Positions 34,613 through 43,901 are shown, numbered from the stretch's first letter. The stretch is 64,000 bases of DNA from Pseudomonadota bacterium (GCA_021819435.1 JAKARB010000010.1:1-64000); one strand, 5' to 3'. Made by a program: numbers and translations. Notes: generated by a model not told the origin, from the letters alone.

Positions 34613-35473
34613 ATGAAACAAGAGACACAACAGACACAAGAGTTGGTGCTGATCACCGGATGCGGATCGGGCATTGGCCAGGCGCTGGCGCGGGCTTTTC
34701 AGCGTGCTGGCCATCGGGTGTGCGCCACCGCACGTCGCCTGGACACCCTGGCCCCGCTGGAGGCCGAGGGCATCATGGTCCGTGCGCTCGACGTGACCGA
34801 TCCGGTGGGCACTTCGGATTTGCTGGATTCGCTGGCCGCCGCAGGCCTGGGCGTGGGCACGCTGGTCAACAACGCTGGCTACGGCGCCATGGGGCCGATG
34901 TTCGATGTGCCTCAGTCGGAGTGGCAGCGGCAGTTCGATGTCAACTTGTTCGGCCCGATCGCGCTGGTGCGAGCGGTCATGCCCGGCATGGTGGCGCGCG
35001 GTCGGGGTTTGATCGTCAACATCAGCAGCGTTTCAGGGGTGATGACCACGCCATTCGCCGGCCCCTATTGCGCGAGCAAGGCAGCCTTCAATGCCGCCAC
35101 CGATGCCCTGCGGCTGGAGGCCGAACCCTTGGGCATCCGGGTGGTGACGGTTCAGCCCGGTGGCATCCAGTCATCGTTTGGCAGCAACGCGAGCAACCAG
35201 GTCAGCCTGACGCCTGATTCGCCTTATCAAGCGGTTCGCGATGGCGTGCTGGCGCGCGCCAACGAGAGCCAATCGAAGGCCATGCCCGCCGACACCTTTG
35301 CCAGCCTGCTGGTGGCGCAGCTTGCGCGTGCCGACTGCCCACCCATCGTGCGCTTGGGCGAGAAGAGCCGGCTGCTGCCGTTTCTCAAGCAATGGGTACC
35401 GGTTCGCAAGCTCGATGACATGTTGCGCAAGCGCTTCCAGCTTGATCGGCTCAGGCCTCACGTCGGGCGCTGA
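34613..35473 (+). CDS. Short-chain dehydrogenase/reductase
   Basis: 286 residues. Rossmann motif TGCGSGIG at about 15-22, NNAGYG for fold stability, catalytic Ser in ISSVSG and YCASK as the Tyr-x-x-x-Lys pair. It belongs to the classical SDR group with a longer C-terminus; substrate is unknown. The start ATG follows a run of ACA/CAA codons with no strong ribosome site. Its stop codon is the first unit of a heptamer repeat. Confidence 0.93.
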   Translation: MKQETQQTQELVLITGCGSGIGQALARAFQRAGHRVCATARRLDTLAPLEAEGIMVRALDVTDPVGTSDLLDSLAAAGLGVGTLVNNAGYGAMGPMFDVPQSEWQRQFDVNLFGPIALVRAVMPGMVARGRGLIVNISSVSGVMTTPFAGPYCASKAAFNAATDALRLEAEPLGIRVVTVQPGGIQSSFGSNASNQVSLTPDSPYQAVRDGVLARANESQSKAMPADTFASLLVAQLARADCPPIVRLGEKSRLLPFLKQWVPVRKLDDMLRKRFQLDRLRPHVGR

Positions 35474-35519
35474 GCCTTGAGCTTTGAGCCCTGAGCGCTG
35501 AGCCCCGAGCCCCGAGCTT
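35471..35519. repeat. Seven tandem 7-base repeats between two convergent genes
   Basis: Units are TGAGCCT, TGAGCTT, TGAGCCC, TGAGCGC, TGAGCCC, CGAGCCC, CGAGCTT. They exactly fill the space from the SDR stop codon to the diguanylate cyclase stop. The first four to five units contain in-frame-independent TGA words, so they may act as a shared stop region or simply be slippage repeats. Confidence 0.75.
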
Positions 35520-37360
35520 CAAGCCGCAGCGGCCTCGGGCGCCACGGCCACCCGATTGCGCCCGCGTTGCTTGGCCAGGTACATGGCCTGGTCCGCGCGG
35601 TGCAGCAAGGCGCCAAAGCCGGGGTCGTCGTTGCGACGCTCGCTCACACCCAGGCTGGCCGTGAAGTTCAGCTTGAGATCTTGATGCGTGGCCACGCATT
35701 CGGCGATGAGTTCGCGCAGGCGCTCGGCCGTGGTCACCGCCTGGGCCTGGTGGATGCCCGGCAGCAGGATGGCGAACTCCTCACCACCCACGCGCGCGAC
35801 GAAGTCGACTTCGCGAACGGCCTCGCGCACCACGCTGGCCGCTGCGCGGATGACCGCGTCGCCGGCCGCGTGGCCATGGGCGTCGTTGATCTGCTTGAAG
35901 AGATCGATGTCGAACAGGATCATCGACAGCGGCTGGGGGTAGCGCTGCGCCCGGGCGAATTCCTGCGCGGCGACCTCTTCGAAGCAGCGGCGGTTGGCCA
36001 CGCCGGTCAAGCCATCGGTACGCGCCAGGCGCTCGGCTTCGTCACGCGCGCGGGCCAGTTCGGCCGTGCGTTGCTGAACCGTGCGTTCGAGCGCGGCGTT
36101 GGCTTCGGCCAGCATTTCGCTGGAGCGCAGCTTTTGATCGACCACGGCTTGCTGGGCGGCGTGGTGCTGGTCGCGCAGCAGCTTGATGCGGTCGCCCAGG
36201 GCCAGCGACAGCAGCACCACGTCAACGAGGATGCCCAGCTCGGCCGCGTGGTAGGTGACGAAGCCATAAGGCAATAAGCCGCTGACCGTCAGCGCGGTGC
36301 ACATGGCTCCGCTGAGGCTGACCATGGTTGCCATCACGAAGAAGCGCGCGGCCCGGTAGCCATGGCGCCACGCGCTCAGGCCGGCGGCCAGGATCAGCGG
36401 CGTGCCCAGGAAGATGAAGTACACCGGCGCAGCGTTATAGGCCACGGCGTTGCCCCATACGCTCACGCCCAGCCAGCTCGCCAGCAGCAGCGCGACGAAG
36501 CCCTTCATCAAGCGGTGCAAGCGCGGCAGGCGCGTCCTCGACTCCAGAAAGGTCATCGAGAACAGGAGGGCGGTGAGCTGGAAGGTAAAGATGAAAAAGG
36601 TGTGGCCCCAGTTGCTCCAGCGCGGCGACTCGGGCCAGAAAAACTGAAAGGCGAAGCCGCTGTAGGACGCGTTCATCGCGCTGAAGGCGAGCAGGTAGAG
36701 GCAGTACCAGGCGTAGTTGGCCTCGCGGGTCCACAGCCATATGAGCCCGTTGTAGAGCACCATCACCAGCAGGATGCCGTAGAACATGCCGTAGTAGGCG
36801 GCCCAGCGTTGTTGCGCGGCCTGAAAGGCCTCAGGCTGCCAGAGTTCGATCGGCGTCATGAAGGCCTGGCGGGTGCTCAAACGCAGGTAATGGGTGTGGC
36901 GGCCGGGTGCCACGTCGAGTTCGAGCACGAAGGCCGGCGTGAGGTGTTCGCGCGCGGCGAAGGGCAGGTCGTCGCCCACCAGCCGTTCATGGAAGCCGCC
37001 TTGCGCATCGGCGGCGTAGAGGTGTACGGTGTCCAGCCAGGGCGTGGGCAACACGAGCAGCATGCGGCGTGAGGTGGTGCCGGGGTTGTCCAGCGTGAAG
37101 CGGTACCAGTACGCCGAGCGGGTGAAGCCGAAGCTCGCGAGCCCCGACGACTCAGGATCGACCGGCCGGAAGCCCTCGCTCGCGCCACCTGAGAGCAAGT
37201 CCTGCAGCGTGAGGCGGCCAGGCTCGTCTTCGAGCACGTCGGCTGCCTTGTGCACATTGAAGACCGGCTGACCCGGGACGATGCGCAGCACATCGGCGAT
37301 GGCGTTGCCGATGAGGAGCTGGCTGCACAGCAGCATCAACCAGCACAGGCGTCGGATCAT
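35519..37360 (-). CDS. Membrane diguanylate cyclase, 7TMR-DISM + GGDEF
   Basis: 613 residues: signal peptide (about 1-22), periplasmic 7TMR-DISMED2 sensor domain (about 25-165, with FTRSAYWYRFTLDNP), seven membrane helices (about 190-385), a coiled coil (about 395-445) and a GGDEF domain ending the protein. The active-site motif is GGEEF at 525-529. An RxxD inhibitory site (REVD) lies five residues ahead, so c-di-GMP feedback is expected. It makes cyclic di-GMP in response to an outside signal and is a single gene. Confidence 0.94.
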   Translation of the reverse strand: MIRRLCWLMLLCSQLLIGNAIADVLRIVPGQPVFNVHKAADVLEDEPGRLTLQDLLSGGASEGFRPVDPESSGLASFGFTRSAYWYRFTLDNPGTTSRRMLLVLPTPWLDTVHLYAADAQGGFHERLVGDDLPFAAREHLTPAFVLELDVAPGRHTHYLRLSTRQAFMTPIELWQPEAFQAAQQRWAAYYGMFYGILLVMVLYNGLIWLWTREANYAWYCLYLLAFSAMNASYSGFAFQFFWPESPRWSNWGHTFFIFTFQLTALLFSMTFLESRTRLPRLHRLMKGFVALLLASWLGVSVWGNAVAYNAAPVYFIFLGTPLILAAGLSAWRHGYRAARFFVMATMVSLSGAMCTALTVSGLLPYGFVTYHAAELGILVDVVLLSLALGDRIKLLRDQHHAAQQAVVDQKLRSSEMLAEANAALERTVQQRTAELARARDEAERLARTDGLTGVANRRCFEEVAAQEFARAQRYPQPLSMILFDIDLFKQINDAHGHAAGDAVIRAAASVVREAVREVDFVARVGGEEFAILLPGIHQAQAVTTAERLRELIAECVATHQDLKLNFTASLGVSERRNDDPGFGALLHRADQAMYLAKQRGRNRVAVAPEAAAA

Positions 37361-37537
37361 CGTGGGCTTGGGTGAACAGGCTTTCGCGGGGTGGTGCAGA
37401 CGGCAGCCAGAGGTGCCGTGGTGAGGCCTCCCCAGTCTATCGAAGTTCGCGCTGCTCGCCAGCTTGAGCTTTTGGTGGAGGTGTGGCGGCGTGGCACGGC
37501 TTGTTCGTGACCGCGTTGAATGCGGGTCGTTGCGCCG

Positions 37538-37567
37538 TTGACAACCAAGTATCCAAGTGGATACATT
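37538..37567 (+). promoter_or_regulatory. Promoter overlapped by a perfect palindrome, upstream of the FAH gene
   Basis: TTGACA (37538-37543) and TACATT (37562-37567), spaced 18 bases, form a plausible sigma-70 promoter. A perfect inverted repeat GTATCC-AAGT-GGATAC (37549-37564) fills the spacer and enters the -10 box, the ideal place for a repressor, for instance a GntR-family protein. No repressor gene is adjacent, so it acts from elsewhere. The 234-base gap holds no gene. Confidence 0.6.
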
Positions 37568-37594
37568 TCATCCGTTTTGATGTTGGGAGCCTGC

Positions 37595-38509
37595 ATGCGT
37601 TGGAGAAGGACGATCTCACCCCATGGGGGCGACGCGACGGTCCTCCAGGTCGAGGAAAGTGGAACTTGGCGCGCGGCCACGCCCGCCGAGCAGCTGGAGC
37701 GGGCCTGGGCGGTGGCGCCGTCTCGCGAGGGGTTGCTCGCTGATTTTTGGCGGCCCGGTGACGTCACCTTGCCGATGCAGCCCCGGTCATTCCGCGACTG
37801 CAGCCTCTACGAGCGGCATTGGGTGCAGTCCTCGCGCGGCTATGTGCACCGCTTCATGCCCGCTGTGGCGGCGTTCACCGACCTCTTCGAGGCCGTGCTG
37901 CGCCGGCCTTTCCCGGCCTTTCGACCGCACCCGCTGGCCCGCGTCCAGCCGGTCTACTACTTTGGCAACCACCTGAGCTTCGTGCCCAGCGGCACGCCGA
38001 TGCGCGCACCCGGTTTCACGCGGGCACTCGATTACGAACTCGAACTGGGCGTGGTGTTGCGCGCGCCCTTGCGCAATGCCAAGCCCGATGAGGCGCTCGC
38101 CGCCATCGGTGGCTTCGTGGTCGTCAACGACTGGAGCGCGCGCGACGTCCAGCGCGCGGAGATGGCCACTGGCCTGGGGCCGCAGAAAGCCAAGCACTTT
38201 TGCAGCTCGATGTCGGCCGAATGCGTGGACGCGGCCGACGTGCTGGCGCGCATCGAAGCGCTGGAGGCCATCGTCGAGATCAATGGTCGCATCGTGGCCC
38301 GCACCAGCACGACCGGCATGCTGCACCGTTGGGGGGAGACGCTGGCCGCGCTGTCGAACGAGGAGACGCTGCTGCCCGGAGAACTCATCGCATCAGGCAC
38401 CTTGCCCGATGGCAGCGGGATGGAGAACGGGCATTGGCCCAGGCCGGGCGATCAGCTGCGGCTGCGCATCGAGGGCGTTGGGCAGATTGAGCACCAGGTG
38501 CTGGCGTGA
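37595..38509 (+). CDS. Fumarylacetoacetate hydrolase family protein
   Basis: 304 residues. The FAH-family signatures are clear: ALDYELELGVVLRAPLRNA (metal-binding E-x-E), VNDWSARDVQ and GELIASGTLPDGSGMENGHW. Members cleave C-C bonds of acylpyruvates or hydrate related acids. GGGAG stands 5 bases before ATG 37595. It is followed with a GTGA overlap by a metallo-hydrolase gene, making a two-gene operon for cleavage of some keto-acid or ester compound. Confidence 0.92.
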   Translation: MRWRRTISPHGGDATVLQVEESGTWRAATPAEQLERAWAVAPSREGLLADFWRPGDVTLPMQPRSFRDCSLYERHWVQSSRGYVHRFMPAVAAFTDLFEAVLRRPFPAFRPHPLARVQPVYYFGNHLSFVPSGTPMRAPGFTRALDYELELGVVLRAPLRNAKPDEALAAIGGFVVVNDWSARDVQRAEMATGLGPQKAKHFCSSMSAECVDAADVLARIEALEAIVEINGRIVARTSTTGMLHRWGETLAALSNEETLLPGELIASGTLPDGSGMENGHWPRPGDQLRLRIEGVGQIEHQVLA

Positions 38510-39561
38510 GGGGCGCCCGCCTGGTCGCGGCAACGGGCCGCGAGGTCACGCGCATGGGCGAGGCCCCGCGCTATGCCGAAGGGCTCTACGAGTTGGCGCG
38601 CGACACGCACGCCTGGCTGGTGCCCAACGGCAGTTGGGGCGAGACCAACCTGGGCCTGGTGCGTTGCGGCGACGAGACCGTGCTCATCGACACCTGCTGG
38701 GACCTGCGCTTCACGCGCGAGATGCTGCGCCACGCAGAGCCGGTGCTGCGTGAAGCACCCATCACGCGGGTCATCAACACCCATGCCGATGGTGACCACT
38801 GCTGGGGCAACCAGCTCTTTGCCGACAATCCGATCCTGGCCACGCGCGCGTGCGTCGGACAGATGGGCCACCATCCGCCCGGCCAACTGCGAGCCTTGCA
38901 ATGGGGCTCGAAGCTGTTTCGCTGCGTGCCCGCCGCCGGGGTCGATGAGCTGGGTCGCTACATGGGCGACATGCTGCGGCCCTACCGCTTCGGCGATGTG
39001 AAGCTGACGCCCGCCACACAGACCTTCGAAGGCGAGACCAAGCTGGAGATCGGCGGCACGGTGCTGCACCTGGTGGAGGTGGGGCCGGGCCACACCGATG
39101 GCGACTGCATCGTGCACCTGCCCGAGCGGGGCGTTGTCTTCACCGGCGACATCCTTTTCGTGGGCGTGACGCCGGTGGCCTGGGCGGGGCCGGTGTCGCG
39201 CATCGTCGAGTCCCTCAAGCTCGTGCTGGCGATGGCGCCACGGGTCATCGTGCCGGGCCACGGCCCCTTGGCGGGCGTGGCCGACCTGCATGCTCAGATC
39301 GCTTACTGGGAATGGGTGCAGGCCCGCCTGGAGCCGCTGGCGCGACAAGGCTTGCCGCCAGAGCAGGCCTGCCGGCGCCTGCTGGAAGGCGCTGATTTCC
39401 GCAGCCAGCCCTTTGCCGCATGGCTGGCGCCCGAGCGCCTGTTCACCTCCGCCTGCACGCTCTACCGCGAGTGGGGCTTGCCTGCTGGGGGCTTGCCGGG
39501 GCCGCTTGGGGCGTTGGATCACTTCCGCCGCCAGGCCCGGCTCACGCGTTTGGCTTTTTGA
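38506..39561 (+). CDS. Metallo-beta-lactamase-fold hydrolase
   Basis: 351 residues. The zinc-binding set is complete: HADGDH in NTHADGDHCWGN, GPGHTDGD, FTGDILF and VPGHG. The fold is that of MBL-type hydrolases such as lactonases, arylsulfatases or dehalogenation-linked enzymes; the N-terminus (about 1-35) and the C-terminal helical part (about 260-351) are longer than the core. GTG 38506 overlaps the FAH stop; ATG 38554 is an alternative start. Functional link to FAH is by operon only. Confidence 0.92.
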   Translation: MRGARLVAATGREVTRMGEAPRYAEGLYELARDTHAWLVPNGSWGETNLGLVRCGDETVLIDTCWDLRFTREMLRHAEPVLREAPITRVINTHADGDHCWGNQLFADNPILATRACVGQMGHHPPGQLRALQWGSKLFRCVPAAGVDELGRYMGDMLRPYRFGDVKLTPATQTFEGETKLEIGGTVLHLVEVGPGHTDGDCIVHLPERGVVFTGDILFVGVTPVAWAGPVSRIVESLKLVLAMAPRVIVPGHGPLAGVADLHAQIAYWEWVQARLEPLARQGLPPEQACRRLLEGADFRSQPFAAWLAPERLFTSACTLYREWGLPAGGLPGPLGALDHFRRQARLTRLAF

Positions 39562-39643
39562 GCGCGCACGGCGTGAAGTTCAGGCGATGATTCGGGGTTG
39601 CCGCCCCTGACATCGCCCCCGAACCCGCTCTGAAAGGCCTGCC

Positions 39644-40561
39644 GTGATCGTTCGACCCCGCCCCAATTGGCTGCGGATGCTGTTTGTCTGGCGGGGCTCG
39701 GTGCTGCGCAAGATCACGCCGCAGCTTGGCGTGGTGGCGGCCGTCTCGGTCTTGGTCGTCGTCTTCCATGGGCAGTTGCTCAACCACAAGGTCACGCTGA
39801 CGACCGTGCCTTTTTCGCTGGTGGGCGTGGCGCTGGCCATCTTCCTGGGCTTTCGCAACAGCGCCAGCTACGACCGCTACTGGGAGGCGCGCAAGCTCTG
39901 GGGCCGCCTGCTCATCTGCAGCCGCGATGCCGCGCGCCAATGGCTGAGCTTCGGGCCTGTTGCCGATCATCACACGGCTCGCCCCTTTGTGCTCGGCCTG
40001 GCGGCCTTCGTGCATGCCGTGCGCCACCAGTTGCGCGGCGGTGACCCCGGCGCCGACCTGCAACGTCTGCTGCCTGCCGAGTTGGTGGCCGATCTGCGCG
40101 GCCGCCGGGTGCCCGCGCAGCGCATCCTGCTGTGGCTGGCCGCCCAGGCTCAGGCCAGGCGCGAACGCGAGGGGCTCTCGCCCTTCCTGGCCGGTGAACT
40201 TGACCGGTCGCTCGCCGGCCTCAACGACGCCCATGGCGGCTGCGAGCGCATCGCCTCCACGCCGCTGCCCTTCACCTATTCGGTGATCCTGCATCGCACG
40301 GTTTACCTTTATTGCCTGATGCTGCCCTTCGGCCTGCTCGACGCCATCGGCGTGATGACGCCGATCATGGTCACCTTCGTGGCCTACACCTTCTTCGCCA
40401 TCGAGGCCCTGAGCGACGAGATCGAGGAGCCCTTTGGCACCATGCCGAATGACTTGGCGCTCGATGCCATGGCCACCGGCATCGAATCGGCCCTGCTTGA
40501 GCTGCTGGGCGAGCGCGACCTGCCTGCCTTGCCGCAGCCGGTTGACCATGTCCTGACCTGA
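39644..40561 (+). CDS. Bestrophin-like anion channel (YneE family)
   Basis: 305 residues, GTG start. The conserved N-terminus (WLRMLFVWRGSVLRKITPQ), the helix with FSLVGVALAIFLGFRNSASY and DRYWEARKLWGRL are signatures of bacterial bestrophins (UPF0187). Four membrane segments are visible, and the acidic cytoplasmic turn EIEEPFGTMPNDL is typical of the family. It may conduct chloride or act as a pentameric channel. Not clearly in an operon with the next gene, which starts 25 bases later. Confidence 0.88.
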   Translation: MIVRPRPNWLRMLFVWRGSVLRKITPQLGVVAAVSVLVVVFHGQLLNHKVTLTTVPFSLVGVALAIFLGFRNSASYDRYWEARKLWGRLLICSRDAARQWLSFGPVADHHTARPFVLGLAAFVHAVRHQLRGGDPGADLQRLLPAELVADLRGRRVPAQRILLWLAAQAQARREREGLSPFLAGELDRSLAGLNDAHGGCERIASTPLPFTYSVILHRTVYLYCLMLPFGLLDAIGVMTPIMVTFVAYTFFAIEALSDEIEEPFGTMPNDLALDAMATGIESALLELLGERDLPALPQPVDHVLT

Positions 40562-40586
40562 AGTTCTTTTTTTCATCGCCATCACC

Positions 40587-40961
40587 ATGAGCCAGAACCC
40601 CGACTCACTCGGCCAGCCCGTTCGCTACCTGAACCCGGAGCGCCGTTATTCCGACGCCGCCATCCACGGCAACGTGGTGTGGCTGGCCGGCCAGGTGCCC
40701 ACTGACACGGGCGCCGACATGGCGGGCCAGACTCGCCAGGTGCTCGAACAGATCGACGCTTTGCTGACCGAGGCGGGCAGCTCGCGCGGGCGCATCCTGA
40801 TGGCCCAGGTCATCGTGCGGGACATCGCCGATGTGCCCGCCATGAACGATGTATGGGAGGCCTGGTTCGATGGCGTGACCGCCCCGCCGCGCGCGACCTT
40901 CCAGGCGCCGCTGGTGAACCCGGCCTGGCGCATCGAGGTCATCGTGACTGCGGCGCTGTGA
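40587..40961 (+). CDS. RidA family protein
   Basis: 124 residues with the RidA/YjgF fold: the N-terminal strand region, NVVWLAGQVP, QVLEQIDALLTEAGSS, DIADVPAMNDVWEAWF and PPRATFQAPL. The Arg in PPRAT is in the place of the imine-binding arginine. RidA proteins hydrolyse reactive enamines from amino-acid metabolism; some paralogues lack that activity. Close after the bestrophin gene. Confidence 0.93.
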   Translation: MSQNPDSLGQPVRYLNPERRYSDAAIHGNVVWLAGQVPTDTGADMAGQTRQVLEQIDALLTEAGSSRGRILMAQVIVRDIADVPAMNDVWEAWFDGVTAPPRATFQAPLVNPAWRIEVIVTAAL

Positions 40962-40971
40962 AGCGGAGGGG

Positions 40972-41853
40972 ATGGTGAGCTCTCCGCTTGTGAAACAGTG
41001 GGCTCGGCTCATGGGCCTGCCAGCGGATGCGCCCTCTTCGGCAAGCCCACCGGGCGCCTTGCCGAATGGCGATGCCGCAGGCGCACGCGTGGTGGCCTGG
41101 CATGTGTCCGCCGCCCACAGTGGGTGGGTGAGCCGGGTGTGGTCGCTCGCGCAGACGCAGGCCGGTCTGCCGGCCCCCGCCATGTCGGTCGATGGGGTTT
41201 CGGGGTGGGCGCTGTGGTTCGCGTTGGCATCGCCACGGCCACGGGCCGAGGTGCAGCGGGTGTTGCGGCACCTGATCGAGGGTTGGCTGGCGGATGCAGG
41301 AGATTTCTTGGCCGGGCCGGGCAAGCTGCGAGAGGAGGGCTCGGCATGGTCATTCACCTGCTGGCCCGATGGTGGTGCGGCGATTGGCCTTGCCGCGTCG
41401 GCGAAGTCGGATGCGGTTTGGCCACCTGTGCCCAGGCAAGTCGGCCCTGAACGATGGTCGGCCTTTGTCGCCCCCGACCTGGTGCCGGTTTTTGCCGAAT
41501 CGCCTTGGCTGGACTGTGCTCCGGGCGAGGAGGGACAGGCCGCTTTGCTAGCCCGACTGAGCCCGATCAGCGAGGCGGAGTGGGCGCGGCTGGTGGAGGC
41601 CGAGCGAGCCCAAGCCCGGGGCACCACCGCATCGGGCCCGGGTAGTGCCGCGCCGCGAAGTGACGTGGCGAGCGGGATCGAGGTGTCGTCGTCGATTCAG
41701 GTGCCCATGCCGGCATCGGGCGCGAATGCGGCCTCACCTGCCCAGCCGCCCTTCGGCGACCCCCGTGTCTTCCTGCTCTCGGTGATGAACGACCAGGGCG
41801 TGGAGTTGGCGTTGCGCATCGAGGCCGCCCGCGTGTTGTTGGCTCACGGCTGA
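40972..41853 (+). CDS. Hypothetical protein, unrecognised
   Basis: 293 residues, starting 10 bases after the ridA stop, so probably co-transcribed. It has no membrane segment or signal peptide. The first about 215 residues contain several Trp-rich patches (GWALWFALASPRP, AWSFTCWPDGG), followed by an Ala/Ser/Pro-rich low-complexity linker (about 215-255) and a short helical end. No family recognised and no function offered. Confidence 0.55.
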   Translation: MVSSPLVKQWARLMGLPADAPSSASPPGALPNGDAAGARVVAWHVSAAHSGWVSRVWSLAQTQAGLPAPAMSVDGVSGWALWFALASPRPRAEVQRVLRHLIEGWLADAGDFLAGPGKLREEGSAWSFTCWPDGGAAIGLAASAKSDAVWPPVPRQVGPERWSAFVAPDLVPVFAESPWLDCAPGEEGQAALLARLSPISEAEWARLVEAERAQARGTTASGPGSAAPRSDVASGIEVSSSIQVPMPASGANAASPAQPPFGDPRVFLLSVMNDQGVELALRIEAARVLLAHG

Positions 41854-41925
41854 ACGCGGGCGCTGAGCCTGAGGCTTGGCAAGCCCGTGGGCTCGCGCCG
41901 CCTGAGGGTCGGTTCAGCGTCGGGT

Positions 41926-43233
41926 TCAGCGCTCCGCCGCGCGCGCCTGCGATGCGAAGGCGAAGTCGGGCAGCGCCAGCGTGGCCTCGGCCACATCGAG
42001 CAGGCGCTTGTTGTGGTCCATCGATGCCTTTTGCAGCGCCCGGAAGGCTTCTTCCTCGCTCAGGCCCAGGCGCGACATCAACGCGCCCTTGGCCCGCTCG
42101 ATGACCTTGCGTTCGTGCAGCGCGCGGCGCGCGGCGTCGAGCTCGGCCTCCATGCGGCTGAGTCGCGCCGACTGATCTTGCAGCAGCTCGACCAGGGCCG
42201 AGCCGGCGCCTGTGCCCGGCGCGTCCTTCAGTCCATCTGGCAGGTTTGACAGCACCGGGGCCTCGGACTGCTCCGCGTCGTTGAAGAAGCGATCGACCGC
42301 GTGGCTGTGGCGTGGCGGGTTATCGCGCAGGCGCTGCAACAGGCCTTCTGAGTCTTGCAGGTCTTGTTCGGTGGCGCGGATCTGGGCCTCGCAGTCGTGG
42401 CGCAGGGCATGCACCAGGGCCACGAGCATGGTCTCCATCTCGCCGATGCGCGCGCTGGTCACCTCGAACCAGCTTTCGCTGAGGGCGGTGTCGAGCTTGG
42501 CGCCAGGACGGGCCGTGCACAGGCTGCGGCGCAGGCGTTCGAGCTGCGCCATGTTGGGCGTGAGCTGCGATTGCAGCCAGCGGCCGCGCAGGGTCGGGTC
42601 GGTGAACTCCTCGAAGACGTGCAGGCTGCGCTCTTGCGCGTCGATGAGGTGGATGACGCGCTGCTGCTCAGCCTCGCTGCAGTGCCCCGAGGCGAAAAGC
42701 TGCGCGCCCACGGCACGCTCTTGACCGGCGGCCTCCTTGCCCTGCACCAGGTGCACGAAGGCCACCAGCAGGCGCGAGATGCCGGGGTGCAAGGTGGCAT
42801 CCGCCACGTGGAAGATCAGCTCGACCAGACCGGCGATGAGGCGGCTGTAGGCCGTCACCGCCGCATGGGCCGTGGCCGTGTGCTGCACGGTCTGGGCGCG
42901 CAGGCCGGAGAGGGCGTCGAGGTCGAGCACCACCCAGGCCATCAGCGAAAGCATGCGCGCGGACGCGCCGGCCTCGGGGGCCAGTTGCGCCTCGAACAGG
43001 TCGCGCAGGCGGGCTTCGAGCGGGGCGACTGCTTCCACCGTGGCCACGCGTTCGCTGGCAAAGCGCTGGCCGGCTGACGCGAGGTAGAGGCTGGTGGCGC
43101 CGCGCTCGCGTTGCAGCGCATGGATCAACTGCCCGATGACGTCGACCAGCTCGATGCGGCCCGCGAGGTGCCGGATGCCCTCCAGCTCCAGTTGCTTGGC
43201 GCGCAGGACGAGGCTGGAGACGGACAGGGGCAT
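41926..43233 (-). CDS. NasR-type nitrate-sensing regulator with NIT and ANTAR domains
   Basis: 435 residues from ATG 43233 (ATG 43317 would add 28 mostly basic residues; neither has a good ribosome site). The first about 270 residues form a NIT nitrate/nitrite sensor domain (LIHALQRERGATSLYLAS, typical). A coiled linker (about 280-355) leads to a C-terminal ANTAR RNA-binding domain with ERAKGALMSRLGLSEEEAFR. In NasR-type proteins this region binds leader hairpins and prevents termination of nitrate-assimilation transcripts. It lies downstream of nirBD on the same strand and probably controls them. Confidence 0.88.
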   Translation of the reverse strand: MPLSVSSLVLRAKQLELEGIRHLAGRIELVDVIGQLIHALQRERGATSLYLASAGQRFASERVATVEAVAPLEARLRDLFEAQLAPEAGASARMLSLMAWVVLDLDALSGLRAQTVQHTATAHAAVTAYSRLIAGLVELIFHVADATLHPGISRLLVAFVHLVQGKEAAGQERAVGAQLFASGHCSEAEQQRVIHLIDAQERSLHVFEEFTDPTLRGRWLQSQLTPNMAQLERLRRSLCTARPGAKLDTALSESWFEVTSARIGEMETMLVALVHALRHDCEAQIRATEQDLQDSEGLLQRLRDNPPRHSHAVDRFFNDAEQSEAPVLSNLPDGLKDAPGTGAGSALVELLQDQSARLSRMEAELDAARRALHERKVIERAKGALMSRLGLSEEEAFRALQKASMDHNKRLLDVAEATLALPDFAFASQARAAER

Positions 43234-43439
43234 GGCTTCGGTCGGTGGGCGTCGGACAAGCCTGATTGTCCCCCCTTTGGCCGTGCCAGTGGCGGTTTTC
43301 TGGTTTCGCGATGGCATCGCAACGAGGGGGCTAGCCGGGCGAGAGGCCGTAGGCGAGAACGGAGGTCATGCTTTTTTATTTCCTGTGTCAGCGGGGGAGT
43401 GGGCCTGCGCGCCTCTGTCGGGTCGTCGTCAGGCGAGCG

Positions 43440-43455
43440 GGGCGGTGGTCCGCCC
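43440..43455 (-). terminator. 6-base hairpin after nirD, weak terminator candidate
   Basis: GGGCGG (43440-43445) and CCGCCC (43450-43455) around a 4-base loop form a perfect stem between nirD and the NasR-type gene. There is no U-run on the nirBD transcript after it, so it is at best a weak or antitermination-controlled stop. The 269-base gap 43234-43502 otherwise holds no gene. Confidence 0.3.
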
Positions 43456-43502
43456 TCTGTGTGCTCGGGTTGTCTCTTCGGTACGGTCTTGTCAGGCGTG
43501 GG

Positions 43503-43886
43503 TCAGCGCAGGCTGACTTGCACGAGCCCGCCTTCGGTGCGCACCGCGTGGGCGCTCACCGAGAGTTCGGGCTGCTCGATGCATTCACCGCTTTGCAGAT
43601 CGATGTGCTGCTTGTAGAGCGGCGAGGCCACGACGATGCGCTCGCCCAGGCTGCCCACGAGCCCGCGTGCGAGCACGCTGGCGCCGGACTTGGGGTCGAC
43701 GTTGTCGATGGCGAAGAAGCGGTCGCCTTGGTCGGTGGACTTGACGCGGAAGACCGCAACGTGACGGCCCTGCACCAGCGCGCAGACGCCGGTGTCGGGG
43801 AGGATGTCATCGGCCGGGCAGATGTCGGTCCAGGCGGAGGTGGTGGAAGCGGTGCTGGTCATGGTGGGGGTGAGGACGGCGCTCAT
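43503..43886 (-). CDS. nirD: Nitrite reductase small subunit NirD
   Basis: 127 residues. The Rieske-like fold of NirD without the iron-sulfur Cys/His ligands: ICPADDILPDTGVCALV, FAIDNVDPKSGASVLARGLV, and PLYKQHIDLQSGECIEQP, matching the E. coli type. Forms NADH-dependent assimilatory nitrite reductase with NirB. It lies 15 bases after nirB. Confidence 0.94.
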   Translation of the reverse strand: MSAVLTPTMTSTASTTSAWTDICPADDILPDTGVCALVQGRHVAVFRVKSTDQGDRFFAIDNVDPKSGASVLARGLVGSLGERIVVASPLYKQHIDLQSGECIEQPELSVSAHAVRTEGGLVQVSLR

Positions 43887-43901
43887 GTTGTCGGCTCCTG
43901 C

